NCBI GenBank assembly: GCA_937949545.1
Contig: CALEDR010000011.1
Location: 1-45,642 of the forward strand
Length of the DNA: 45,642 bases
Reading direction: 5' to 3'
DNA from: an uncultured Phycisphaerae bacterium
GTDB lineage: Bacteria; Planctomycetota; Phycisphaerae; Sedimentisphaerales; Anaerohalosphaeraceae
Of the stretch, positions 18,401 to 26,249 are shown piece by piece. Within the stretch, counting starts at the first letter, position 1. Every line of letters begins with the position of its first letter. The notes under the pieces are model-generated. The model was given only the letters and a program-made list of their open reading frames with translations. It was not told the origin of the DNA and made no database searches. A program made the translations under genes and the position numbers.

Positions 18401-21400
18401 CGAATGGTCAAGCCCTGAAGGACCGTGGAAGGCCCTTCGCCGTTCCGGAAGACAAAACCGCGGCTGGGCCGATAGCGCGTTCCGCCACAGTCAATCACAG
18501 TTGAAGCCACAATCAGCGGGTCATCCGGATTTTCAGACGTAATCACTATGCTCTTGCCCTGCAGATCAAGCCCTTCACCGATACCGTCAAAATCCGTATC
18601 CACAAACTCGATCGCATAGGGTGTACCCGGACGCGGAGCCAGAACAATGGTATCGCCGTCGCGAGCCATCGAAATCGCCTCTGACAATGTCGCCACTTGC
18701 GAAGGAACCGTGATAAACTGGGGAATTCCTACCTCAAACTCAACGGTCACGGTCCGGTTCATCATCATGGTGACAGTATTGGTCAGGCCTGTCAGATTAT
18801 CATTGTTTGTTCCCGACCACTTCTTCACGCGATAAAGGGCCGGATCATCCGGAACAGCTTCCAGACGAACGACCGTTCCCTGAGTCACCGGAATCGGCGG
18901 CAGAACCACCGCCGGTCCGACTTCATTGAGAATGCCGCTGCTCGTCCAGGACGCCTTCAGTTTTCCCATGGGATTCAGGTCAGCCACGAAGACAGAAGCA
19001 TTCAGTGTATACGTTTTCACCGACGTGGGGTCGGCATTGTAATGATATCCTATATCAACCCGACCGCCGTCAGGCTCATGGTCAGTCCGAGTCGTTGTCG
19101 GATATCCCAACCGGGAAGCCAGCCAGGCCGCATCGCCCAAACCGGCATTAATGCAGGGACTGTCGGCCAGCTGCTCCGCCGCAAGATGACTCAGATAGGC
19201 CGTTCGAGCCAGCGGCATTTGTGCAGAACCGAAATCGATCAGAAGCGGATCTGACTGAAGATTGTTCGGCCCGTACCACAGCCACGGCTGGATGCCGGGG
19301 GCGATATACGTTCCCTGCAGCCCGCCCTGGACAACACTGTAATCCACCAGAACCGTTGTAAACGGAATATCCCACGTATCAAAAGGATCTCCAACGGAAA
19401 TCTGCGAACCCAGAGCAGCCCTGTTGTTCCAGAAAATCGAATTGGTCACATCCACAAAGCTGTCATAGGCACTCAGAGCACCGCCAACACCATATTGCAG
19501 ATTTTCCGTGCTGTTCTCCACAAACGTACAGTTCACCAGACTCACGTCGCTGGACCAGGCGGCCTGAACGGCACCGCCGCAGCTGAGAGCCGTATTCTGG
19601 AAGAACAGGTTGTTAATTACCTCCTGCGGGCGGTCCCAGTTCAAAGGCGGCCCCATCAAGGCCAGGGCCCCTGCATAACCATCCGACTCATTTGCGAGAA
19701 ACCGGTTGGACGTCAGCAGAGCATCCGAATCAGAGACGAAAAGACCCGCCGCACAAATCAGGGAGGAGAAGCTGCCGCTGTCCTGCTGATGCCGCGGCGT
19801 AATGAAAACGCCGCTGTTGCCGAAGAAAACATTCTCATCCGCCGTCAGATGGCAGCCGTACACGAAACCGCTGGCCCCCAGATGACCGGTATTGCCGGTA
19901 AATTGAGTTCTCCGAATCTCCAGTTGGGAGGCATCTGCATAAAAACCTCCGCCGCTTGGCGAAATGTGATTTTCAAAAAGACCGTCGGTGATTGAGACAG
20001 TATAGCGAGGTGATTGTTCACCGGCCAGAATCCGGTCAAGGTCCGTACGGTTATCCCACAACTCCGTTCGGACAATATAATAGAAGTTGATTCGACCGTG
20101 ATTGATGTATTCGGAAGTAATAAATGTGTTGATCTCACGCTGCCGATCCTCCGGAGAGTCGTCCTGCGGGAAGAAATTGTTGAAATAAGACTCCTCATAA
20201 GGAATCAGTGAGTTGCCCGCATACAAACCGCCGGCAGAGGATTTGACAAAATGGTAGTCCGCCGCATTTCCGCTGAACGTGCAGTTCGTCAGCTGAAGGA
20301 CTCCTGCTTCGTCCTCTGTGGAAGGCGCAAAATTGCAGTACAGAGCACCGCCGCTGAAGGCATCGCTGCTGCGGAACACACAGTTGGTAAAGGTCATGCT
20401 TTCGGGCTGATCGGCAAAGATTCCGCCTCCAAAGCCCTCATACCGATAATCCGTCGGATTGCTGATGTCGGCATACACGCTGTTGCCTTCGAACACGCAG
20501 TTCTCAAAGACAGCCCGGCTACCTTTGTCGTACAGCTCCGCCCCGCCGTGATTGGCAAAAGCCCGACAGTTGGAAATCGTGGTGTTCTTCATCGTGACCA
20601 CGCTGCCGGCCCCGTAGAAATTCGCGCCCGCGCAGGCCCCGGCATTGGGCTTGTCCGGGTCTGTCGCCGACAACTGCTTCAGAAAAACCGTTTCACTTGA
20701 AATTGGTTGTTCCGCCCGAGACCAATACCATGTGGCCGGGTCATCGACATTATTCGGGTCTGACGTCTGGAGCGTTACTTCATACTCTTCCGTTGTTAAA
20801 AGGAAACCATAGAATGGATAATACGGGCTGTAGAAGATAATCGGATTCCTGACAATCAGGGTATCCGTATACCCCTCTTCAAACTCAATCGGAAACGGCG
20901 GATAATTATTCTTCACATCCCAGTCAAACCAAGTCCCCCTCAGATAATCCTCAAGATCTTCTGTGTGTGTATAAGAATTATCGACATTGCCGGTATCCTC
21001 CCAATAATAAGCCATATAGTAGAGGTTAGACGGCCAGATACCGGTGTGATTAGAGAAACTTGGCGAGCCGGTTCCAAACCGGAATCCGCCAGCTCCGCCG
21101 GGGTTGCCGTTGCCGCCGGTCCCGCCGTTGGCCTGCACACCTTCCTGGAGAAGATTTCCAAGTGCATCCCTGACTGTGCCCAGCTCATACAGCTTATCCG
21201 GAACGAAATACGCCGGACCGCCGTTGCCCCCGGGACCATCCGGAGCATTTCCTCCGGGTCCGCCGTTGCCGCCGTTGCCGCCGGAATAATCGCCTCGAAG
21301 CTCCACAATGACTCGGCAGTTCTCAAACGTGCATCTGTCCATCAGGACTTCTGTATTTTCACCAAAGAAGATCGCACCGCCGGCGGAATACGGCTCTCTC

Positions 21401-24400
21401 AAGTCGCCTCCAACCCCGCCGTTGCCGCCGCGGCCGCCCACATCTTCTTTTCCGGCCCCGCCGTTGCCGCCGTTGCCGCCCCGACCGGCTTCTCCGACCT
21501 GAATATAACAGTTGGAAATGGAGACATTATAGAGTTCCGGCTTGCAGTCCGGTTCAAAATAGATCGCCCCACCCCAGGCGCAGCCGCCCTTGCCGGCATC
21601 CCCCCCGCTGCCGCCGTCATAACCGGGGCTTAACTCAACACTATCAGGCACTTCGCCGCCGTCGCTTCCGTTGCCGCCGTTACCGGCATTGCCGCCGACG
21701 GCTGCACAATCTGTAAACCGGCATCCGTAAATCAAAGGCGAAGAACCCTGAACGGCAAAAATGGCTCCGCCGTAAGCATTCCCGCCATAACCGCCGCGGG
21801 CGCCGGGCAAACCATGCCTGCCTGGATCGACCGCCGGTGCATTTCCACCCTGCGAACCATCCTGTCCAATCGCCGTGCAATTCTCAAAAATACAGTTGCG
21901 AATTGTAGGACTGGCCGGATTAATCTCCCGATACACTTTCGGATAGACGGAAAACTCATCGCGGCTACTTGTCGGAGCAGGAATTTTCTGCCCAATATAA
22001 ATGGCTCCGCCGTAGGCATCCCGACCGTCTCGGCCCCTGACATAAATCAGCTCACCATTTTCAAAGAAGCCTTCCCAGACGGACGAGTTCGCATACAAAT
22101 CAGGGTCATCAAACGCCGTAGCATTCCGAATTGTCAGACCGGCAAGAACGGTGTTGCGTCCCACATTCTGGAAGATAAAGGCCCGACGTTCTTCACCAGC
22201 CCAGAAGTTCCAAATATCTTCGCAGTCAATGATTGTCTGACTGACCACATCCGGATTATCCGGATTCAGGCTGCGGATGGTGATGGCCTTGCCGTCCACC
22301 ATAATATTGGTTTCGCGGTACAAGCCCGGATGGACCAACACCGTATCACCGGAACGGGAAGCATTCACGGCGATCTGAATGGTCGGATAGGCCGCAGACG
22401 GGACATGACGCGTAACCGGTTTCGTCGTATAACCGCCTGAAATCGGTTCAGACGGATCAGTCTTTGGAAGTTCGTCGCCTTCACCGACCGCCTGCCGAAC
22501 ATAAATTACGAACCGAAATTCCTTGCCGGCTACACCGCCCGGAACCAAAGGCGTAAAGTAATACGGCACAGTCAGCCAGCCGCTGTCGTAATCATCCGGA
22601 TTGCCTTCGGAGGCCTCGACACAATCGAAGAAGTATTCCACTCCGTTTTCATCGTACGCCGTTACGGCTTCCATGCCGAGCCGCAGATTGCCCAAAGGAC
22701 GCGGAGCGGCTTTCCACCGCGGCGGATTCGGAGCCGGCGGCAGCGTATCAATTCCCGAAGCAGTTGTGGTCTGTTTCGACTCAGACCATTCTGTTTCATT
22801 ATGATTGTCGGATTTATCTCTTGCTTTAAAACGGAATGTATATGTTGTTCCTTCCGCCAGCAGGGCGCGTTCCTCAGCTGTATCGCCGAGAATATACAGG
22901 GGCTCATCCTGCCAGCCGCTGTTTAAATTCGGATTTTCCAGACATTCAAAATAATACTGTACACCGGAAGGATCGGTCGCCGTCTGGGCCTGCATAACGA
23001 TATGAAGCAGACCCGTTGCCGTCGGAACAATATCCCATCGAGCCGGATTTGGAGACGGAGCGATCGTGTCTTCAATCTGCACGGAAGAAAGGGCCTTGTA
23101 CAGATTCAAACGCCCTCCTGTTATACAAAAGCCGTTCAGAGACGACAGCGGATCAACAGAGCCCATCAGGATTTGTTTTACCTCGGCTGCCGTTAATGTG
23201 GGAGAAAGCGACCAAAGCAGCGCCGCAGCTCCGGCCACATGCGGACTGGCCATCGAGGTGCCGCTGTAGGATGCATACCCGTCCGGACTGCCGTCCGTGT
23301 CCAGCGACAAAGGAACGGTACTGAGAATATCCTGACCCGGTGCAGCCAAATCCACCGTGGTTCGGCCCCAGTTGGAGAAATAAGCCATCTGATCAATGCG
23401 GTTTGTCGCCATGACGGATACAATCAAATCCAAATCATACCCGGCAGGATAGAAGGGAACGGTATCATTGTTGCTGGCATCATTCCCGGCCGCCGCCACA
23501 AACAAATGTCCGGCACGCTGAGCCGCCAAAAGGGCGTCGTACATCGCCGGATTAAATCCTCCGCCGCCATAGGAATTACTGCTCACCTTCACGCCTCTCT
23601 GAACCACATAGTTCAGAGCCGCAATCAGCGACGAATCATAAAAGACGCTGTATTCGGTATTGTCTATTACAATCTTTGTGCTGCACTTGAGGGCCATCAG
23701 ACGCACATTCCAGCTAACGCCGACAACCCCCCGGTTGTTATTTCCGACGGCACCGATGATTCCGGCAACATGAGTCCCGTGACTGTCCTCATCCATCGGG
23801 TCAGAATCCCAATCGCCGAAATCGTAGCCGTAAATGTCATCAACATACCCGTTGCCGTCATCATCCACACCCGGTCTTCCGTTCAGCTCTGCCGTGTTCC
23901 TCCACAGATTCGCCTGCAAATCCGGATGCGTATAGTCGATTCCGGTATCGATAACCGCCACAACAACATTCTGATTGCCGACAGACAGGTTCCACGCTTC
24001 AACCGCATCAATATCCGCATCAAAGGTGCCCCCGGACTGACCGGTATTATGCAGTCCCCACAGCTGATTGAAATACGTATCATTCGGGACCAGGGCCTTG
24101 ATTCGAATGTAATCAGGGCTGGCGTACCGCACCCCCGGCGTCGCCTGAAAAGCGATTCGAGCCTTTTGTACATCAACCCCTGCAGGCAGTTTCACCAAAG
24201 CCAATCCCGGGACAAGCTCGCTGTACATCCGAACAATCGTCCCGCCCCCGGCTTGCTGAACGACCGCCGAACGAATGGCAGCCGCAGTGGAAGTGGTGCC
24301 CGTTTCATAAAAGCGCACTAAGAGATACCCCTCTCGATAGAGGGGAAGAGTAGACGTGTTCGAAGGATTTTGATAGAACCCTGCTGTGCCAAAAGAGGAG

Positions 24401-24447
24401 AAAGTAAAAAGAAAAACAAGAATTGCCAAAGATAGTTTACGTGCCAT
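12457..24447 (-). CDS. Giant secreted S8 protease/beta-helix protein
   Basis: A 3996-residue exported protein. A signal peptide (about 1-22, hydrophobic LAILVFLFTF) is followed by a subtilisin-type S8 domain with an intact triad: Asp167 (DTGID), His223 (HGTHVAG) and Ser398 (GTSMASPH). Then come two fibronectin-like domains starting PNPARW and PNPPRW, three right-handed beta-helix modules (about 680-1806, 1910-2733, 2815-3546) with more than thirty GGAI/GGAV-type turns, two InlB-B-like linker domains between modules, a dockerin-like repeat (about 3555-3615) and further fibronectin-like domains to the end. Turns carry Gly/Asn-rich runs. No PEP-CTERM, type IX or LPXTG sorting signal is seen. The ATG at 24447 has a GGAGGG ribosome site; the one at 24480 has none. 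Substrate and whether the protease cleaves its own adhesin part are unknown. Single-gene transcript. Confidence 0.95.
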   Translation of the reverse strand: MARKLSLAILVFLFTFSSFGTAGFYQNPSNTSTLPLYREGYLLVRFYETGTTSTAAAIRSAVVQQAGGGTIVRMYSELVPGLALVKLPAGVDVQKARIAFQATPGVRYASPDYIRIKALVPNDTYFNQLWGLHNTGQSGGTFDADIDAVEAWNLSVGNQNVVVAVIDTGIDYTHPDLQANLWRNTAELNGRPGVDDDGNGYVDDIYGYDFGDWDSDPMDEDSHGTHVAGIIGAVGNNNRGVVGVSWNVRLMALKCSTKIVIDNTEYSVFYDSSLIAALNYVVQRGVKVSSNSYGGGGFNPAMYDALLAAQRAGHLFVAAAGNDASNNDTVPFYPAGYDLDLIVSVMATNRIDQMAYFSNWGRTTVDLAAPGQDILSTVPLSLDTDGSPDGYASYSGTSMASPHVAGAAALLWSLSPTLTAAEVKQILMGSVDPLSSLNGFCITGGRLNLYKALSSVQIEDTIAPSPNPARWDIVPTATGLLHIVMQAQTATDPSGVQYYFECLENPNLNSGWQDEPLYILGDTAEERALLAEGTTYTFRFKARDKSDNHNETEWSESKQTTTASGIDTLPPAPNPPRWKAAPRPLGNLRLGMEAVTAYDENGVEYFFDCVEASEGNPDDYDSGWLTVPYYFTPLVPGGVAGKEFRFVIYVRQAVGEGDELPKTDPSEPISGGYTTKPVTRHVPSAAYPTIQIAVNASRSGDTVLVHPGLYRETNIMVDGKAITIRSLNPDNPDVVSQTIIDCEDIWNFWAGEERRAFIFQNVGRNTVLAGLTIRNATAFDDPDLYANSSVWEGFFENGELIYVRGRDGRDAYGGAIYIGQKIPAPTSSRDEFSVYPKVYREINPASPTIRNCIFENCTAIGQDGSQGGNAPAVDPGRHGLPGARGGYGGNAYGGAIFAVQGSSPLIYGCRFTDCAAVGGNAGNGGNGSDGGEVPDSVELSPGYDGGSGGDAGKGGCAWGGAIYFEPDCKPELYNVSISNCYIQVGEAGRGGNGGNGGAGKEDVGGRGGNGGVGGDLREPYSAGGAIFFGENTEVLMDRCTFENCRVIVELRGDYSGGNGGNGGPGGNAPDGPGGNGGPAYFVPDKLYELGTVRDALGNLLQEGVQANGGTGGNGNPGGAGGFRFGTGSPSFSNHTGIWPSNLYYMAYYWEDTGNVDNSYTHTEDLEDYLRGTWFDWDVKNNYPPFPIEFEEGYTDTLIVRNPIIFYSPYYPFYGFLLTTEEYEVTLQTSDPNNVDDPATWYWSRAEQPISSETVFLKQLSATDPDKPNAGACAGANFYGAGSVVTMKNTTISNCRAFANHGGAELYDKGSRAVFENCVFEGNSVYADISNPTDYRYEGFGGGIFADQPESMTFTNCVFRSSDAFSGGALYCNFAPSTEDEAGVLQLTNCTFSGNAADYHFVKSSAGGLYAGNSLIPYEESYFNNFFPQDDSPEDRQREINTFITSEYINHGRINFYYIVRTELWDNRTDLDRILAGEQSPRYTVSITDGLFENHISPSGGGFYADASQLEIRRTQFTGNTGHLGASGFVYGCHLTADENVFFGNSGVFITPRHQQDSGSFSSLICAAGLFVSDSDALLTSNRFLANESDGYAGALALMGPPLNWDRPQEVINNLFFQNTALSCGGAVQAAWSSDVSLVNCTFVENSTENLQYGVGGALSAYDSFVDVTNSIFWNNRAALGSQISVGDPFDTWDIPFTTVLVDYSVVQGGLQGTYIAPGIQPWLWYGPNNLQSDPLLIDFGSAQMPLARTAYLSHLAAEQLADSPCINAGLGDAAWLASRLGYPTTTRTDHEPDGGRVDIGYHYNADPTSVKTYTLNASVFVADLNPMGKLKASWTSSGILNEVGPAVVLPPIPVTQGTVVRLEAVPDDPALYRVKKWSGTNNDNLTGLTNTVTMMMNRTVTVEFEVGIPQFITVPSQVATLSEAISMARDGDTIVLAPRPGTPYAIEFVDTDFDGIGEGLDLQGKSIVITSENPDDPLIVASTVIDCGGTRYRPSRGFVFRNGEGPSTVLQGLTIRNGFMVGALGLNGAIVNGPFPPIDQTPLPPPRANSGTDAFGNGYGGAILCENGSSPTIRKCVFENCTVTGGYGGDGNNGRLAVPNAQAPLNDGQSGGHGGDGYGMGYGGAIACVGGSSPTIEGCIFRSNKAMGGCGGNGGNGSNGETNGKGSWGGNGGDANGNGVGGAIYADTGCQPTIQNCIFENNIAQHGIAGTGGSAGNGQTYPDPWNGFYPGTDGLVIVYPSQPLDGGAIRLGDNAQATIVGCTFIGNYAFEDTTQVSVDPLVILDRRQYTDGGAVAIGKNGTLRLEECVFQENMGGAVWCDDYTAVEIDGCEFTRNGTYDKVPGVDFYTEYELTYLYSVDESLLSDLMESLGEAGALTIGKNSPSVVVTDSRFFSNYTLGSGGAIRSDSHLTFTNCTFGGNEASRGGAVDVYYNPSVGETAKTLTVRMTGCSFADNDAYLLGGAVFGRKVNLTMEDGVLIRNEARSGGGIYLTEGEMNIGNSVFTLNTAFGIRRYYQTVGGEGQGGAIACMNAVADIWNSRFIENRAEGRTGQGGAINFTNGDVLLTHRLSNCLFADNWAQQSGGAVAAKVGSSPTIEFCTFAGNLVEASGTGGAIYVGPNGAAVLSHSIVVGSNGTAMAEDVPVDSTIQRSLFYGNLGSNYSGSLPGDTLTVDPRFETGPLGGYYLNQAASPAVNAGLLSATSIGLDQFTTDPAVSNPAADTGMADLGYHYPFASSLPTYTLTVSVQDGRGTVSVEPALGAYYKGQIVELTAQIQNGYVITGWSGTINDGSTEAVNRVVIDGNKVVQVKVRAQQTLYVGGSAAYNSLSQAVFDAKDGDVILVNPGLYQTTSNTNLDYETMLSFAGKRLTIRGLNPDDPETVENTIFDHHGLILIGLKEGSLIEGVTFRQSNLIIERSALTIRNCRFVSCNWNGGTGVTPQGCAQDGVDGGMAEGGAVDMIESSVRFIGCLFEGNSMTGGNGTNGNAGCDAHPDGGDGGWPGWAYGGAVSCQFSSEAVFENCTFRDNFVLGGNGGNGGAGKAPPGPGYGGLGGGWNYSDQVNIGWLIYRGWDGWTYGTKYDYPLLYFERYDWETFAKWFELDTNKYKSWRDFYYYQPDPYDAYLSYWRYGGYGGAVFCAYGSSARFVGCVFEGNSSNGGVSGVGGPNSFGDVPEPSRALDIPNAGGAVYAMYDCTLEFENCVLANNRADTDVQQYPHTIHVAFGGAVAYQYDCVAKFVNCTLVGNEASDGGAIYANASDTLIQDCNVADNVAYLGGGFFQIYNEAVVKNSQFRRNLATSPSFAAPIENVFMGQGGGVYTGSTGLSLRDTVFVQNAADFSGGGLFMTGVSSVGSKIKNCLFAQNNSGRDGGGASVYWGANPMIRNCTFADNQATGRPNYLMGTGGGLYVGYGSTVDVIDSIFWLNYALQGAQATVGSGFDGEPYPSVMNLSYSNVLNIITSGNSIYVRPGSTLNRGTGVFSANPMFEGPVDPTREVLPEESYYLNPSSPCIDAGSDLAHHLDLDGYTTQLSGVLDRGEVDLGYHYFVIRRAECAKVDNSLALSGQIDLSDLAALGSKWLNQPCGSPSWCGGADLNFDRLVDMSDVASLAVCWLAEDTQSPTPSPMQWAELPAPLPLTIDGVTMNPDYRIDKVAMKAIQAHDAWWPDSYLEYAVECVSHPAVTTPLVWTTDPSKVLSGLYPGEPYEFVVYARDPSGNMTLPSTVASVTPGSNYNLLAPNPADFEIPPAGTGLTTITMTAVQATGVPAVPAPLVGKGTFHVEYCFLKTDAAGNPLNLPAGTNPIIQQNYDPTQLSGKVYTSTPWRFTDTGLTLGQTYYYRVFTRLVFRETATGTVRVVAYTDPSPVYAAGPIEVDLTPPTPNPAQWAVWPSHLQYDTWYHYMQAAEAQDPSGVEYRFVCVTFPSLSSGWQNVDNVAGIVDPDFTPRLPNEYWVPVYVSTAYYDYYILVRDRSPNQNQTQPSATCRAGTNAATCPNRPIQ
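13600..13803 (-). other. Dockerin-like calcium-binding segment
   Basis: Within the giant protein, two related units (IDLSDLAALGSKWL and ADLNFDRLVDMSDVASLAV) carry Asp/Asn patterns of a type I dockerin F-hand; the second has the full D-x-N-x-D-x3-D-x2-D series. The first is degenerate. Dockerin-like repeats of this kind are frequent in planctomycete exoproteins and need not imply a cellulosome. Confidence 0.7.
13811..16005 (-). repeat. Beta-helix module 3 of the giant protein
   Basis: Starts at TLYVGGSAAYNSLSQAV with the DGDVILVNPGLY strand and ends with SPCIDAG and VDLGYHY, the same opening and closing signatures as modules 1 and 2. Contains a Gly-rich insert near 15280-15360 and about ten GGAV/GGGL turns. 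Confidence 0.85.
16250..18720 (-). repeat. Beta-helix module 2 of the giant protein
   Basis: Opens with FITVPSQVATLSEAISM and DGDTIVLAP, continues with GKSIVITSENPDDP and LQGLTIRNG, and closes with SPAVNAG and ADLGYHY. These landmarks align with modules 1 and 3. Gly/Asn-rich turns lie near 17820-18190. Confidence 0.85.
19036..22410 (-). repeat. Beta-helix module 1 of the giant protein
   Basis: Longest module. It opens with YPTIQIAVNASRSGDTVLVHPGLY, has GKAITIRSLNPDNPD and LAGLTIRNA, and closes with SPCINAG and VDIGYHY. Four Gly/Asn-rich inserts lie between about 21060 and 21850; on the plus strand these appear as repeated CCGCCGTTGCCGCC. Confidence 0.85.
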
Positions 24448-24480
24448 GGCACCCTCCGTAAAGGACCCTTTATTTCCCAT

Positions 24481-24891
24481 TTTGACGGCTTTCCAAATTT
24501 ATTGTTCGTGTATCGTTTTACTCGACTTCAGAAACATCCTTGCGATGTATACCAAATATAGACAACACCACCTTTACCGTATCGGAAAACGCAAAAGGCG
24601 AGTTTATCTTACCTTACCAAAATGCCCATTTTTAGTCAAGGAACTTTGAAAATACACAAACTGAACAACCTGGAGAAAGATGTTCTTATAGGACTTTACA
24701 AACCCCCGATTGAATAAGAACGATTTTTGGTCACTATAATCGCAAAAAGTCTTATAAAAAGCTGAATTATAACACCATAAATGAATGATTTACTATTATA
24801 ATAATTTTTCTTTTCTTTTTCCAGTTTTTTTTGTATTTTTCCATCGACTCTGAAATTGAACCATAGATGGCGACTTTGTATATCTGCTTAT
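24481..24891. other. AT-rich gap between divergent genes
   Basis: No protein-coding gene supported. The stretch must hold the promoters of the giant gene (minus) and aroA (plus). Seen: an 8-bp perfect inverted repeat GTTCTTAT/ATAAGAAC (24682-24689 and 24714-24721); TATAAT boxes on the plus strand at 24735-24740 (TTGAAT 19 bases upstream) and 24797-24802 (no -35); an extended -10-like TGGTATACA on the minus strand near 24550. None is decisive. Confidence 0.4.
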
Positions 24892-26175
24892 ATGAAACTT
24901 TCGGTACAAAAATCAGAACTCCGCGGGACTGTGGTGGTTCCCGGCTCCAAGTCCCATACCATTCGTGCCGTAGCAATTGCCTCCCTGGCCAATGGACGAA
25001 GCCGCATTCGCAGCCCCCTTGTCTCCGGAGACACATTAAGCGCCGTCCACTGCTATCGAACGCTGGGGGCTCAGATAGACACCTCCAGCGATTCTGAATG
25101 GCTTGTGCAAGGCACCAGCGGAAAAATTATGAACGAACAGTGCCGGATCGATGTCGGAAACTCCGGCACAACTTTGCGGCTGGCCATGGGCTCCACATCG
25201 CTGGCGTCCAAAAATTCGTCAATTCTTTTGGACGGAGATGAGCAAACCCGTACTCGGCTGGTTGGAGCCCTTCTGCAGTCCTTAAAAGACCTCGGAGCCG
25301 CCGGCAAAAGCCTGAAAAATAATGGATGTGCTCCGGTTGAAATCCGCGGTACACTCCAAGGCGGACAAACTTCGATTGAATGTTTTACCAGTCAATTTTT
25401 GTCTTCCCTGCTCCTGGCTTGTCCTTTGGCGGAATGTGACTCCTTCATTCGTGTTCCCCTGCTGAACGAGCCGGATTATGCCAAAATGACGCTCGACTGG
25501 CTGGATCATCAGGGAATCCGCTACAAAAGGACTGAAATGAAAGAATTTTTCATCCCAGGCGGGCAAAAATACAGTGCCTTTGATGCTCCTATTCCTGCCG
25601 ATTTTTCCAGTGCTACTTTCTTTTTGTGCGCCGGGGCGTTGGTCGGGAAAGACGTCACTCTGACCGGACTGGACTTCACCGACAGCCAGCCCGATAAAAC
25701 CGTTGTCGATTACCTCAGACAAATGGGAGCCCGTATCGAATGCTCATCCGAAGCGGTCACCCTCTACAAATCTGCCTTAAGAGGAATTGACATTGACATG
25801 AATCGAACCCCGGATGCCCTGCCGGCCATGGCCGTCACGGCCGCCTTCGCAGAAGGCACGACCCGCTTTTTAAACGTGCCGCAGGCCCGCAAAAAAGAAA
25901 CGGACCGCATTGCCTGCATGGCCGAGGAATTAAAAAAACTCGGAGCTGATGTCGAGGAACTGCCGGATGGCCTGATTGTCCACGGCGGCAGCCCCCTCCG
26001 CTCCGCTCATCTGAACGGGCACGGTGACCACCGCATTGTGATGGCCCTCAGTCTGGCGGGGATGATGCTGGACGGTCAAACGGTCATCGATACGGCGGAG
26101 GCAATGAATATCACGTTTCCAACCTATGCTTCTCTGATGCAGTCACTCGGCGGACACATGAGCCTTTTGCCCTGA
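24892..26175 (+). CDS. aroA: 3-phosphoshikimate 1-carboxyvinyltransferase (EPSP synthase)
   Basis: Sixth step of the shikimate pathway: transfers enolpyruvyl from PEP to shikimate-3-phosphate. At 427 residues it matches AroA. Motifs seen: PGSKSHTIRA near the N-terminus (substrate-binding Lys, Ser and Arg), GNSGTTLR (PEP loop), NRTPDALPAMAV (catalytic Asp), RKKETDRI (catalytic Glu and Arg) and GDHRIVMAL. The ATG at 24892 begins MKLSVQKSELRGTVVVPGSK; a TTG at 24856 would add 12 residues unlike the family. No strong ribosome site is seen. It is followed 74 bases later by the DUF4914 gene on the same strand. Confidence 0.96.
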   Translation: MKLSVQKSELRGTVVVPGSKSHTIRAVAIASLANGRSRIRSPLVSGDTLSAVHCYRTLGAQIDTSSDSEWLVQGTSGKIMNEQCRIDVGNSGTTLRLAMGSTSLASKNSSILLDGDEQTRTRLVGALLQSLKDLGAAGKSLKNNGCAPVEIRGTLQGGQTSIECFTSQFLSSLLLACPLAECDSFIRVPLLNEPDYAKMTLDWLDHQGIRYKRTEMKEFFIPGGQKYSAFDAPIPADFSSATFFLCAGALVGKDVTLTGLDFTDSQPDKTVVDYLRQMGARIECSSEAVTLYKSALRGIDIDMNRTPDALPAMAVTAAFAEGTTRFLNVPQARKKETDRIACMAEELKKLGADVEELPDGLIVHGGSPLRSAHLNGHGDHRIVMALSLAGMMLDGQTVIDTAEAMNITFPTYASLMQSLGGHMSLLP

Positions 26176-26190
26176 ATCGTCGAACAAGTA

Positions 26191-26218
26191 TTGTTTTTTC
26201 CTGTAAAGGTTCTATAGC
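26191..26218 (+). promoter_or_regulatory. Possible promoter of the DUF4914 gene
   Basis: TTGTTT (26191-26196) and TATAGC (26213-26218) are 16 bases apart in the aroA-DUF4914 gap. Each deviates from consensus, so co-transcription with aroA is an equal possibility. Confidence 0.3.
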
Positions 26219-26249
26219 AATTTGTCTAGTTTGAACAGAAAGGAAGCCA

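Noticed and set aside
15280-21850. Repeated CCGCCGTTGCCGCC units that might suggest a CRISPR-like or satellite array
   Set aside because: Spacing is irregular and in codon phase; the repeats are simply the reverse complement of Gly-Gly-Asn codons in the coding strand.
23016-24321. Plus-strand open frames (for example 23239-24321) opposite the S8 domain
   Set aside because: Antisense to the protease domain with its intact catalytic motifs; no independent coding signal.
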